In this document: positions 1 through 7,459 of the stretch, in pieces
How positions within the stretch are numbered: position 1 is the stretch's first letter
How the letters are laid out: each line of letters opens with the position of its first letter
Assembly: GCA_937885465.1 (NCBI GenBank)
Contig: CAKZZM010000008.1
Location: 1-14,885 of the forward strand
Source: an uncultured Bacteroidales bacterium
GTDB taxonomy: Bacteria; Bacteroidota; Bacteroidia; Bacteroidales; Paludibacteraceae
Reading direction: 5' to 3'
DNA length: 14,885 nucleotides
Translations under genes and position numbers: made by a program
The notes under the pieces: generated by a model
Seen by the model: the letters and a program-made list of their open reading frames with translations, nothing else
What the model was told of the DNA's origin: nothing
Database searches by the model: none

Positions 1-380
1 ACTTCGACGGGGCAGAGTCCGCTTTCATATCTGCATATCGTCAGTATCGCGACCAAACCCACACCGACCTTGACATCGTGGTAGAGTATTTTGCAGCGCC
101 ATCTCTCGAGGGGAAGACGCTTATCCTGCCCGACCCGATGCTCGCCACCGGCAGTTCGATGGACCTGTGTTATCACGCTATGCTGCGCAACGGAACGCCA
201 TCGAAACTGCACCTCGCTGCGGTTATAGCATCGCAACAATCCGTCGATTATCTGCAAACAGTGATGCCGGAAGACACCACTCTTTGGGTAGCAGCCATCG
301 ACCCTATCCTCAACGAACATAAATATATCGTTCCGGGACTCGGCGATGCCGGAGACCTTTGCTTCGGTCCGAAGAAATGA
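1..380 (+). CDS. upp: Uracil phosphoribosyltransferase, C-terminal part (5' end outside window)
   Basis: This cytoplasmic pyrimidine-salvage enzyme makes UMP and PPi from uracil and PRPP. The reading frame is open from the window edge (first full codon at base 3), so the gene starts upstream; about 126 residues are visible. The PRPP-binding loop reads LILPDPMLATGSS, and the UPRTase C-terminal signature YIVPGLGDAGDLCFG, which contacts uracil in this family, lies just before the stop. The upstream residues DGAESAF and SAYRQYR also fit the family. A GTG at base 78 is internal and is not the start. The TGA stop overlaps the ATG of the next gene (ATGA), so the two are probably co-transcribed and translationally coupled. 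The family call is very safe; only the N-terminal half is unseen. Confidence 0.95.
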   Translation, partial: FDGAESAFISAYRQYRDQTHTDLDIVVEYFAAPSLEGKTLILPDPMLATGSSMDLCYHAMLRNGTPSKLHLAAVIASQQSVDYLQTVMPEDTTLWVAAIDPILNEHKYIVPGLGDAGDLCFGPKK

Positions 381-1522
381 CGGCAGACAGGTTATATGAT
401 ATAGCCTTACCTCTATTACCCAATGTCGGGGTGATAGGGGCAAGGCTGTTATTAGACCTGTTTGGTTCGTCAAAAGAGATTTTTACCGCCTCACCATCTG
501 ACTTTCTAAACAAGACGGAACTGAGCAAAGAAGCAGTCAGCCGCCTGATTCATAGCAGAGATGCCGCTCTGAAAAGAGCAGAGCAAGAACTCAATTTCGT
601 TGAAAAACATCGTCTGAACACCTGGGCGTGGAGTGATGACGACTATCCCAAAAGTCTGCGAATGATGCATGATGCCCCCGTAATCTTATACGGGAAAGGG
701 AATATCTCTTTCGGAGGTAAATTCCTATCTGTTGTAGGCACTCGCGACTGCACCGACCGCGGCAAACAACTGTGTCATAATATTGTTCGCGACTTAGCGG
801 CAGCCGTGCCTAACCTCACTATTGTAAGCGGTTTGGCTTACGGCATTGATATAGAGGCGCATAAGGCAGCACTCGAAGCAGGCATACCCACGATAGCCTT
901 ACTCGCACACGGTTTAGACCGTATCTACCCCGCCATGCATAGGCAGATAGCAGTGCAGATGCTCGGAAACGGCGGACTGATGACGGAATATATGTCAGGC
1001 ACAAGCCCCGAACGACAAAACTTTCTGTTCCGCAATCGCATCGTGGCGGGCATCTCGCAAGCTGTACTCGTTGTTGAGTCAAAGGCGCGGGGCGGGTCAC
1101 TCAATACCGCCCATACAGCATTCAGTTATAGCAGGGATGTGCTCGCTTGCCCCGGACGACCAACCGACATCAACTCAGCAGGTTGCAACACACTCATTCA
1201 CCGACAGTTTGCATCACTCGTAACTTCGGCTGCCGATATTATTGACACGCTCGGCTGGCAATCAGAACAGGTTGATACGCAACTTCCGCTCTTCCACGAC
1301 GACTCTAATACCGTATCCTTCGCTTCTTACTCCACCAGCCTCTCGCCCGCGGAAAAAGAGATAATAAAAGCACTGCAACCCTACGAAGACGGAGCTTCGG
1401 TAAACGATATTGTAGAAATATCAGGTATCTCGTTCGCCGAAGTGTCTTCTCTGCTGTTCGGACTCGAGATGCAAGGTGTTGTCCGCTCACTTGCCGGTAG
1501 TGCATACCGACTCGCAAAATAA
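377..1522 (+). CDS. dprA: DNA-processing protein DprA
   Basis: DprA (Smf) is a cytoplasmic protein that binds incoming single-stranded DNA and loads RecA during natural transformation. I chose the ATG at 377, which overlaps the upp stop, giving 381 residues; a TTG at 359 would add six. The N-terminal ~75 residues look like the helix-hairpin-helix/SAM-like region. The Rossmann core follows, with VVGTRD (119-124), SGLAYGID (151-158), GGLMTEY (199-205), PERQNFLFRNRIVAG (211-225), ESKARGGSL (234-242) and CPGRP (258-262). The last ~60 residues (321-381) form the winged-helix DML1-like domain seen in many full-length DprA proteins. No key segment is missing. The upp-dprA-mpl order suggests a housekeeping operon, not a dedicated competence locus. 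Whether this organism is transformable cannot be told from the window. Confidence 0.95.
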   Translation: MTADRLYDIALPLLPNVGVIGARLLLDLFGSSKEIFTASPSDFLNKTELSKEAVSRLIHSRDAALKRAEQELNFVEKHRLNTWAWSDDDYPKSLRMMHDAPVILYGKGNISFGGKFLSVVGTRDCTDRGKQLCHNIVRDLAAAVPNLTIVSGLAYGIDIEAHKAALEAGIPTIALLAHGLDRIYPAMHRQIAVQMLGNGGLMTEYMSGTSPERQNFLFRNRIVAGISQAVLVVESKARGGSLNTAHTAFSYSRDVLACPGRPTDINSAGCNTLIHRQFASLVTSAADIIDTLGWQSEQVDTQLPLFHDDSNTVSFASYSTSLSPAEKEIIKALQPYEDGASVNDIVEISGISFAEVSSLLFGLEMQGVVRSLAGSAYRLAK

Positions 1523-1533
1523 TCAAAGCACCT

Positions 1534-1545
1534 GCCTATATAGGC
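1534..1545. repeat. 12-bp perfect palindrome in the dprA-mpl gap
   Basis: GCCTATATAGGC is a perfect palindrome in the 41-bp gap between dprA and mpl. It could be a small protein-binding site or a weak RNA hairpin. It has no T-run after it, so it is not a convincing terminator. It may be chance. Confidence 0.3.
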
Positions 1546-1563
1546 TGATTCAATTAAGTAGTT

Positions 1564-2925
1564 ATGACAAAGATTCACTTTATTGCCATAGGCGGAGCAG
1601 CAATGCATAATCTTGCTCTCGCCGTAGCCTCGAAGGATGGTTACAAAGTCACAGGCTCCGACGACGAGATCTTCGATCCTGCTCGCACTCACCTCGCAGA
1701 CGCCGGTCTGCTGCCCCGTGAGATAGGCTGGCACCCCGAGCGCATAACACCCGACCTTGATGCCGTTATCCTCGGTATGCATGCCCGCGAAGATAATCCT
1801 GAGTTACAAAAAGCACAACAACTCGGACTGAAGATATATTCCTTCCCCGAATACTTGTATGAGCAAACACGCAACAAAAAGCGTATTGTCGTGGGCGGTT
1901 CGCACGGCAAGACCACTACCACGGCAATGATTCTTTATGTCCTGCGAAAACTCGGTATCGAGGCAGACTATATGGTAGGAGCGCAGATTGAAGGCTTTGA
2001 GCGAATGGTGCGCCTCTCCGACACCGCCGAAGTGGCAGTGTTTGAAGGTGATGAATATCTTACTTCACCCCTTGACCCGCGTTCTAAATTCCATCTCTAC
2101 CACCCGCATATTGCTATACTGACAGGCATCGCATGGGACCATATTAATGTCTTCCCCACTTTCCCGCAATATGTAGATACTTTTCGGCGTTTCGCAGACC
2201 TGATAGAACCCGACGGGCATCTTATCTACTACAACGGCGATGATAACCTGCGCGATATAGCCGCACACTCACGCCCGGATATAACGAAGCACCCCTACGA
2301 AGCACTTGTCCCCGACAGACCACTCGGTATATTCGGGCAACACAACTTGCAAAATATGCACGCTGCGATGCTCGCATGCCAAGAGATAGGTGTCAGCAGG
2401 GAAGATTTTATGTCCGCCATTGCCGACTTCTCCGGTGCTTCCAATCGTCTTGAAAAAATAGCTGAGAAGCGTAACGCTAACGGCCGACTCGAAGCTATTG
2501 CATACAAAGATTTTGCACACTCACCTTCTAAACTGAGAGCAACTGTTTCAGCAGTTAGAGAACAATATCCCGCGATGTATTTAGTGGCTGCCATGGAACT
2601 GCATACTTTCTCTTCACTTATGGCAGATTTCTTACCGCAATACCAAGGCTGTATGGCTAAGGCAAATAAGGCTTTCGTTTACTTTAACCCCAAGGTGGTG
2701 GAACATAAGCGTCTGACGCCCATCACCGCAGAAGAGGTAACAGAAGCTTTTGCCTCACCCAATATACGCGTCTTCACCGATAGCAACGCCCTGCAACAAG
2801 CACTGCGGGAAGCAGCCGCCGACACTGCTGCCGCCGGACAACCGCTCGCACTGCTGCTTATGTCGTCCGGCACCTTTGATGGCATTAATATCAAAGAATT
2901 TGCCACAGAACTGATAAACAAGTAA
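1564..2925 (+). CDS. mpl: UDP-N-acetylmuramate:L-Ala-D-Glu-meso-DAP ligase (Mpl-type Mur ligase)
   Basis: Mpl attaches the recycled murein tripeptide L-Ala-gamma-D-Glu-meso-DAP to UDP-MurNAc in the cytoplasm, using ATP. The 453-residue protein has the three Mur-ligase domains. The N-terminal nucleotide-sugar domain starts IHFIAIGGAAMHNLA. The ATPase domain has P-loop GSHGKTTTT (112-120), EGDEY (161-165) and WDHINVFPTF (191-200). The C-terminal domain has KDFAHSPSK (315-323) and a terminal SSGTFDGI (434-441). The EGDEY...SPLDPRSKFH stretch and the single-residue spacing of the N-terminal motif favour Mpl over MurC. The start codon lies 41 bp after dprA, and the next gene follows after 4 bp. 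Mur ligase membership is certain; Mpl over MurC is a strong family-level inference and the exact peptide substrate is not shown. Confidence 0.88.
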   Translation: MTKIHFIAIGGAAMHNLALAVASKDGYKVTGSDDEIFDPARTHLADAGLLPREIGWHPERITPDLDAVILGMHAREDNPELQKAQQLGLKIYSFPEYLYEQTRNKKRIVVGGSHGKTTTTAMILYVLRKLGIEADYMVGAQIEGFERMVRLSDTAEVAVFEGDEYLTSPLDPRSKFHLYHPHIAILTGIAWDHINVFPTFPQYVDTFRRFADLIEPDGHLIYYNGDDNLRDIAAHSRPDITKHPYEALVPDRPLGIFGQHNLQNMHAAMLACQEIGVSREDFMSAIADFSGASNRLEKIAEKRNANGRLEAIAYKDFAHSPSKLRATVSAVREQYPAMYLVAAMELHTFSSLMADFLPQYQGCMAKANKAFVYFNPKVVEHKRLTPITAEEVTEAFASPNIRVFTDSNALQQALREAAADTAAAGQPLALLLMSSGTFDGINIKEFATELINK

Positions 2926-2929
2926 GACT

Positions 2930-3334
2930 ATGCAGAATAAGGACACTCTATATATGCGAATGGCGCGTGTCTGGGCAGAAAACAGCTACTGCAAACGCCG
3001 ACAAGTAGGAGCACTGCTCGTCAAGGACAGAATGATAATCTCCGATGGCTATAACGGTACGCCCTCCGGTTTTGAGAACAACTGCGAAGACGAGAATAAC
3101 ACCTCAAAGCCTTATGTCCTTCACGCCGAAGCAAATGCCATTACGAAAGTGGCACGCTCGAATAACTCATCCGATGGCGCAACATTATATGTTACCGCTT
3201 CGCCCTGCCTCGAATGTTCGAAACTGATTATTCAAGCAGGTATCAAACGCGTTGTTTATGGTGAACTATATCGCCTCACCGACGGTATTGACCTTCTCAA
3301 ACGAGCAGGTATTGAAATAGAGTACCTGCCATAA
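2930..3334 (+). CDS. dCMP deaminase (ComEB-like)
   Basis: This is a 134-residue zinc-dependent deoxycytidylate deaminase that converts dCMP to dUMP, the precursor for thymidylate. The zinc site is complete: HAEANAI (His65, catalytic Glu67) and SPCLECSKL (Cys93, Cys96). The N-terminal part carries RRQVGALLVKD and GYNGTPSGF, both typical of dCMP deaminases and not of cytidine or tRNA-adenosine deaminases. The length is normal for the family. It sits 4 bp after mpl and 18 bp before the phosphoesterase, so it is almost surely in the same transcript. The family is often labelled ComEB because of its place in the Bacillus comE operon. That name does not imply a competence role, although dprA is two genes upstream. 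Confidence 0.92.
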   Translation: MQNKDTLYMRMARVWAENSYCKRRQVGALLVKDRMIISDGYNGTPSGFENNCEDENNTSKPYVLHAEANAITKVARSNNSSDGATLYVTASPCLECSKLIIQAGIKRVVYGELYRLTDGIDLLKRAGIEIEYLP

Positions 3335-3352
3335 CAAAGACAAAATATCTCT

Positions 3353-4930
3353 ATGAACCAACTATTTCGCACACTACTATGCTTGCTTCTCGTTAGCTTT
3401 GCCGCGAGTTTCAACATATCGCATGCATCAGCGCAAGAGAACAACTGCCGTTTTATGGTAATAAGTGACCCTCATGTACTTGACACCACTCTGTTTGACA
3501 GTACTGCCGATTTTTCAAGCGATCCGAAGTTGAATGAACATAGCGCAGAACTATTTGACAGCATCGTAGCTCGCATCCGTGTCGCCCACCCCGATTTCGT
3601 TCTTATAGCAGGCGACTTAACAAAAGACGGTGAGTCGGTTAGTCATCACTATGTAAGTACAGCTCTCAACGGTCTTGTCACGGAAGGGATAAAAGTATAT
3701 GTTATTCCCGGTAATCACGACATTAACAACCCCTCTGCCTATTCCTACAAAAGTAGCGCCTCTATCCCTAATCTCTCTGCCGACTCTTTCGCTATTCTTT
3801 ATAACAACTGCGGCTACGCTGATGCCGTAATGCAAATGGCAGGCGGATTGTCGTATATGGTCTATCCCGCAGACGGACTTGCTCTCATCTGCCTCGACAG
3901 CAACCAACCTAACACCACCTCTCGCGCCTCTGCCGGCGGACTGACCGAAGATGTTCTCACTTGGGCAGAACAGGCAGCCGCAACCGCCAAACAAGACGGC
4001 AGAGCAGTAATAGGTATGATGCACCATAACATAGTAGAGCACTTCGACGGACACAAACGCTTTGCAAAAAATTATATTGCCAATCTAACGGACGGCATGC
4101 CTGAACTTGACGATGTTCAACAGCGACTTATTAACGCGGGGGTGCAGGTGATGTTTACGGGGCATTTCCACATCAATTCCATTCAGCATGTAACAACCTC
4201 GACGGGAGAGTTATTCGATATTTCTACAGGCGCAACCTGCTCCTTCAACTCACCTCTTCGCAGCCTTACATGGGACGAGACAGTCCTCACCGTTACCACT
4301 GACACCCTAAGCCTCTATTACGACCTCAAACAAGAACGCAACAAAAATACCACTCGCGGGGCTATCCGCCTGGCGGCGGCAAAGGCATACCCTATTCTTA
4401 CCGACTCTATCAGCATGTTCCCGCAAGCAATCATTGATAAGATGAATCTGCCGTCATCTGCATCGCAAATGGCAACCGACATAACTCAGTATTGCCTTGA
4501 ACCATATACGGTGGCACTCAATAGCCTGGCACTCGGCGATGAAAATCTGCACACGCAAGGCACTCCGTTCTATCACCTTTCCGTTTATACTGCCTGTCTC
4601 TCCGCTTTCAACAGTTATGTGGACTATGTGCTCGGAGACGCAAAATCTGCCGTTTTTACACAAGGCTGGGTAAGGCTCAACACGGCAGTCAGTGCGGCAA
4701 GAACACTCGTGGAAATGTATCTGAGAAGCGTTTTGTGGAATTATGTAGATTCGCAAAGCAATGTCGTAGCAGATAACGAAAATCAAATTCCGCTTACTAA
4801 ACCTGCAATTTATACCTCCACAAAAGATATTGACAACACTCTGAATAATAAAAAAACACTAACCTCCGATGGAGAAATAATTATTATACACAATAACTCA
4901 AAATACAATACGCTTGGCGTGAAATTATGA
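3353..4930 (+). CDS. Exported calcineurin-like metallophosphoesterase
   Basis: This 525-residue protein has a clear signal peptide (residues 1-27, hydrophobic core LLCLLLVSFAA, likely cut after SHASA) and no lipobox, so it should reach the periplasm or beyond. The dinuclear-metal phosphoesterase motifs are all present in order: SDPH (Asp39, His41), AGDLTKDGE (Asp88), GNHD (120-123), MHH (223-225) and GHFH (270-273). The catalytic domain ends near residue 320. The remaining ~200 residues are mostly helical in appearance and I do not recognise a domain in them. The last ~20 residues (DGEIIII, then KYNTLG) resemble the short C-terminal tails of many secreted Bacteroidales proteins. The substrate is unknown; the family covers nucleotides, phosphodiesters and phosphoproteins. 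It ends the upstream gene run. Confidence 0.88.
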   Translation: MNQLFRTLLCLLLVSFAASFNISHASAQENNCRFMVISDPHVLDTTLFDSTADFSSDPKLNEHSAELFDSIVARIRVAHPDFVLIAGDLTKDGESVSHHYVSTALNGLVTEGIKVYVIPGNHDINNPSAYSYKSSASIPNLSADSFAILYNNCGYADAVMQMAGGLSYMVYPADGLALICLDSNQPNTTSRASAGGLTEDVLTWAEQAAATAKQDGRAVIGMMHHNIVEHFDGHKRFAKNYIANLTDGMPELDDVQQRLINAGVQVMFTGHFHINSIQHVTTSTGELFDISTGATCSFNSPLRSLTWDETVLTVTTDTLSLYYDLKQERNKNTTRGAIRLAAAKAYPILTDSISMFPQAIIDKMNLPSSASQMATDITQYCLEPYTVALNSLALGDENLHTQGTPFYHLSVYTACLSAFNSYVDYVLGDAKSAVFTQGWVRLNTAVSAARTLVEMYLRSVLWNYVDSQSNVVADNENQIPLTKPAIYTSTKDIDNTLNNKKTLTSDGEIIIIHNNSKYNTLGVKL

Positions 4931-4946
4931 TTTTTTACTTTTTTTC
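4910..4946 (+). terminator. Possible weak terminator at the end of the upp-phosphoesterase run
   Basis: A short GC-rich hairpin (ACGC, loop TTG, GCGT at 4910-4920) overlaps the last codons of the phosphoesterase gene. T-rich sequence follows about 10 bases later (4931-4946). The stem is only 4 bp and the T-run is not adjacent, so this is a weak candidate. It is listed because a new promoter begins immediately afterwards. Confidence 0.25.
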
Positions 4947-4977
4947 TTGCGTAAATTACCAATAATTATTACCTTTG
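4947..4977 (+). promoter_or_regulatory. Bacteroidota-type promoter for potABC
   Basis: TTG at 4947-4949 is followed by a 20-bp spacer and then TACCTTTG at 4970-4977. This matches the Bacteroidota primary-sigma consensus (TTTG, 19-21 bp, TAnnTTTG). Transcription should begin a few bases after 4977, leaving a leader of about 45 nt before the potA ATG at 5030. The site lies in the only sizeable gap between the phosphoesterase gene and potA. Confidence 0.8.
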
Positions 4978-5002
4978 CGCCGCAAATTATTTAACTCATT
5001 TT

Positions 5003-5026
5003 ATGTTTTCTTTTACAGTTCCATAG
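5003..5026 (+). other. Possible seven-codon leader frame upstream of potA
   Basis: ATG at 5003 opens a frame encoding MFSFTVP and stops with TAG at 5024-5026, three bases before the potA ATG at 5030. It lies within the predicted leader RNA. There is no visible Shine-Dalgarno sequence, but the same is true of most genes here. A short frame of this size can occur by chance. If translated, its stop so near the potA start could couple or throttle potA translation. Confidence 0.25.
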
Positions 5027-5029
5027 AAA

Positions 5030-6583
5030 ATGCAACAGACAAACTTAGTTCCTTTGGGGACAGACGCTCAGGCGACAGGTACGCAGAGCGAGTACATTAT
5101 TGAGGTTAACAATGTGAGCAAGCAGTTCGATGATGGCAAGTTCGCACTCAAAAATGTAAGTCTTTCAGTAAAGAAAGGCGAGTTTGTTACTATTTTAGGT
5201 CCTTCCGGTTGTGGTAAGACGACTTTACTCCGATGCATAGCGGGGTTTCAAGTAGCCACTTCGGGGGATATTCTTTTGAAGGGGGAAGATATAACCGGCA
5301 CCCCGCCACATAAGCGTCCGGTAAACACCGTCTTCCAAAAATACGCATTATTTCCGCATCTTAATGTATTTGATAATGTCGCTTTCGGTCTCAAACTGAA
5401 AAAATTAGCGAGCGATGTTATTGTAAAAAAAGTGAAGCAAGCACTCAAAACCGTCGGAATGTCTGACTACGAATATCGCGATGTCGATTCCTTGTCGGGC
5501 GGTCAGCAACAGCGCGTCGCCATCGCTCGCGCTATCGTCAATCAGCCGGAGGTACTTCTGCTTGATGAGCCATTGGCAGCATTAGACCTTAAGATGCGCC
5601 GAGATATGCAACTCGAGTTGAAAGAGATGCATGAGAAACTCGGTATCACCTTTATATATGTTACCCACGATCAGGAAGAGGCACTGACGCTTTCCGACCG
5701 CGTGGTGGTGATGAACGAAGGAAAAATACAGCAAATAGGTTCCCCAACGGATATTTACAACGAACCGCAAAACTGCTTCGTGGCAGATTTTATCGGCGAG
5801 AGCAATATTCTTTCAGGTGTAATGATAAAAGACCGCAGAGTAAAATTCTGCGGCAAGGAGTTCGACTGCGTTGACGAAGGCTTCGGCGAGAATATGCCGG
5901 TAGATATAGTTATCCGTCCGGAAGATATCTATATTTGGGAATCTAAGGCAGAAAACAGAAAATCGGCGAAGGCTCAAGATGCCGCCATCGCTAAGCAGCA
6001 AGACGACTATGACCCCAACGACCGCGTACCAAAGGGCAAGTTCACAAAGTGGTACGGCACAGTACAATCATGCATCTTCAAAGGAGTGCACTATGAAATG
6101 GTTGTTCTGACTGAGGACGGCTACGAATTTATGGTGCAAGATTACCACGAGTTCGCACCCGGAAAAGAAGTAGGGATGTTAGTCAAACCTGAGGATATTC
6201 AGATCGTCAAAAAAGAACACTATATCTACAACTACTTGGAAGGCGAAATTCTCAAAAACGGCAAAGTTCGCTTCCTTGATAACGATTGGGATGTTGAAGC
6301 AGATAAATTGACAGGCTTCGCTGTGGGCGATAAGGTGCAGGTATTGGTGCCGTTCAGGTCAATAGAATTATTAGACCATGAAGAGGACGGAGCCTTGTCG
6401 GGTGAGGTGCACTTTATTCTCTACAAAGGGAACCACTATCATCTGACGATTCGCACCGATGAAGGGCACGACATTATTGTCAACACTAACGATGTGTGGG
6501 ACGACGGCGATAGAGTCGGCATTCAGATAATGCCTGAGGTAATAACGCTTAAACCTTTACAAAAACTTAAAGAGCAAGAATAA
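5030..6583 (+). CDS. potA: Spermidine/putrescine-type ABC importer ATPase with extended C-terminus
   Basis: This is the ATP-hydrolysing subunit of a polyamine-type importer, acting at the inner face of the cytoplasmic membrane with PotB and PotC. The ATPase domain (about 22-250) is intact: Walker A GPSGCGKTT (57-65), Q-loop Gln103, signature LSGGQQQ (155-161), Walker B LLLDE (176-180) and H-loop His213. The protein is 517 residues, against about 370-380 for E. coli PotA. The extra length is a second copy of the C-terminal regulatory region. The first copy spans roughly 255-302 and 341-393 (ending RPEDIYI and KPEDIQI), and the second 400-449 and 455-507. A charged linker (303-340) splits the first copy. 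The first gene of the operon, it is separated from potB by 2 bp. Confidence 0.92.
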   Translation: MQQTNLVPLGTDAQATGTQSEYIIEVNNVSKQFDDGKFALKNVSLSVKKGEFVTILGPSGCGKTTLLRCIAGFQVATSGDILLKGEDITGTPPHKRPVNTVFQKYALFPHLNVFDNVAFGLKLKKLASDVIVKKVKQALKTVGMSDYEYRDVDSLSGGQQQRVAIARAIVNQPEVLLLDEPLAALDLKMRRDMQLELKEMHEKLGITFIYVTHDQEEALTLSDRVVVMNEGKIQQIGSPTDIYNEPQNCFVADFIGESNILSGVMIKDRRVKFCGKEFDCVDEGFGENMPVDIVIRPEDIYIWESKAENRKSAKAQDAAIAKQQDDYDPNDRVPKGKFTKWYGTVQSCIFKGVHYEMVVLTEDGYEFMVQDYHEFAPGKEVGMLVKPEDIQIVKKEHYIYNYLEGEILKNGKVRFLDNDWDVEADKLTGFAVGDKVQVLVPFRSIELLDHEEDGALSGEVHFILYKGNHYHLTIRTDEGHDIIVNTNDVWDDGDRVGIQIMPEVITLKPLQKLKEQE

Positions 6584-6585
6584 CA

Positions 6586-7389
6586 ATGAATAATCTTCGT
6601 ACTACGATAGGAAGTCGCCGCACGTGGGCATGGCCGTATGTGCTCTTTCTTGTGCTCTTTGTGGTTCTGCCGCTATTGCTGATCGTCTATTATGCCTTTA
6701 CCGATAGTGCCGGCAATTTCACAATACAGAATTTCGTTAAGTTTTTCCACACCTCAGAGGCGGTCAACACTCTTATCTACTCGTTCGCCATAGCCTTGAT
6801 AACCACTATCGTATGCCTTCTACTCGGCTACCCTGCGGCATATATTATGGCAACGGCGGAATTTAAGACTCCCGCAGTTATGGCGATGCTTTTTATCCTT
6901 CCTATGTGGATAAACTTCCTGCTAAGAACTCTCGCCACCGTGGAACTATTCAACCTGTTCGGACTGCCGCTTGGCGAAGGTGCACTAATCTTCGGTTTGT
7001 GCTACGACTACCTGCCTTTTATGATTTATCCTATTTATAACACTTTGCAGAAGATGGATCGCTCACTCCTTGAGGCGGCAGAAGACCTCGGCGCAAATAA
7101 AAGAGAAGTGTTTAAGAAAGTGATATTGCCACTCTCCGTTCCGGGTATATATTCGGGCATTGTGATGGTCTTTATGCCGACAGTCAGCACCTTCGCTATT
7201 GCAGAACTGCTCACACACAATAAGATTACACTCTTCGGCTCACTTATTCAGCGCAGTTTCAGCGAGGGAGGAATAACGATGTGGAACTACGGCGCAGCAC
7301 TATCGCTGATAATGTTACTTATTATTGCCATCACCTCGTTCTTCGACCAAGATAAAAGTGATGACTCGCAAAAAAGCGGATTGATTTAA
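6586..7389 (+). CDS. potB: Spermidine/putrescine-type ABC importer permease
   Basis: This 267-residue inner-membrane permease has about six hydrophobic segments (near 16-36, 62-83, 97-115, 130-150, 188-208 and 236-253). The cytoplasmic coupling helix carries the EAA motif, EAAEDLGANKREVFKKV starting at residue 163, followed by ILPLSVPGI. FILPMWINFLLRT (103-115) and YDYLPFMIYPIY (140-151) match the PotB branch of the family, which supports a polyamine-like substrate. The ATG is 2 bp after the potA stop, so the two are co-translated. The C-terminus is a short charged tail. It should pair with PotC to form the transmembrane pathway. Specificity cannot be proved from the permease alone. Confidence 0.9.
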   Translation: MNNLRTTIGSRRTWAWPYVLFLVLFVVLPLLLIVYYAFTDSAGNFTIQNFVKFFHTSEAVNTLIYSFAIALITTIVCLLLGYPAAYIMATAEFKTPAVMAMLFILPMWINFLLRTLATVELFNLFGLPLGEGALIFGLCYDYLPFMIYPIYNTLQKMDRSLLEAAEDLGANKREVFKKVILPLSVPGIYSGIVMVFMPTVSTFAIAELLTHNKITLFGSLIQRSFSEGGITMWNYGAALSLIMLLIIAITSFFDQDKSDDSQKSGLI

Positions 7390-7459
7390 GTTTCATTGCT
7401 CCTTTAATTTGCGTTACTTCCGCACCCTAATATATAATTTTTTAATTCACAATTACTAA

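Noticed and set aside
1564..2925. Unusual Mur-ligase motifs (GGAAMHN in the N-terminal loop, KDFAHSPSK in place of the DDFAHHPT seen in E. coli)
   Set aside because: From memory these variants are normal for Mpl-type proteins of Bacteroidales, so they do not indicate a broken or novel enzyme.
3617..4054. Minus-strand open frame of 145 codons opposite the phosphoesterase
   Set aside because: It is antisense to the catalytic motifs of the phosphoesterase and its translation is low-complexity with no family resemblance.
7390..7459. Possible separate promoter for potC (TTAATTTG near 7405)
   Set aside because: It misses the key A of TAnnTTTG and has no partner -33 element, so potC is better treated as part of the potABC operon.
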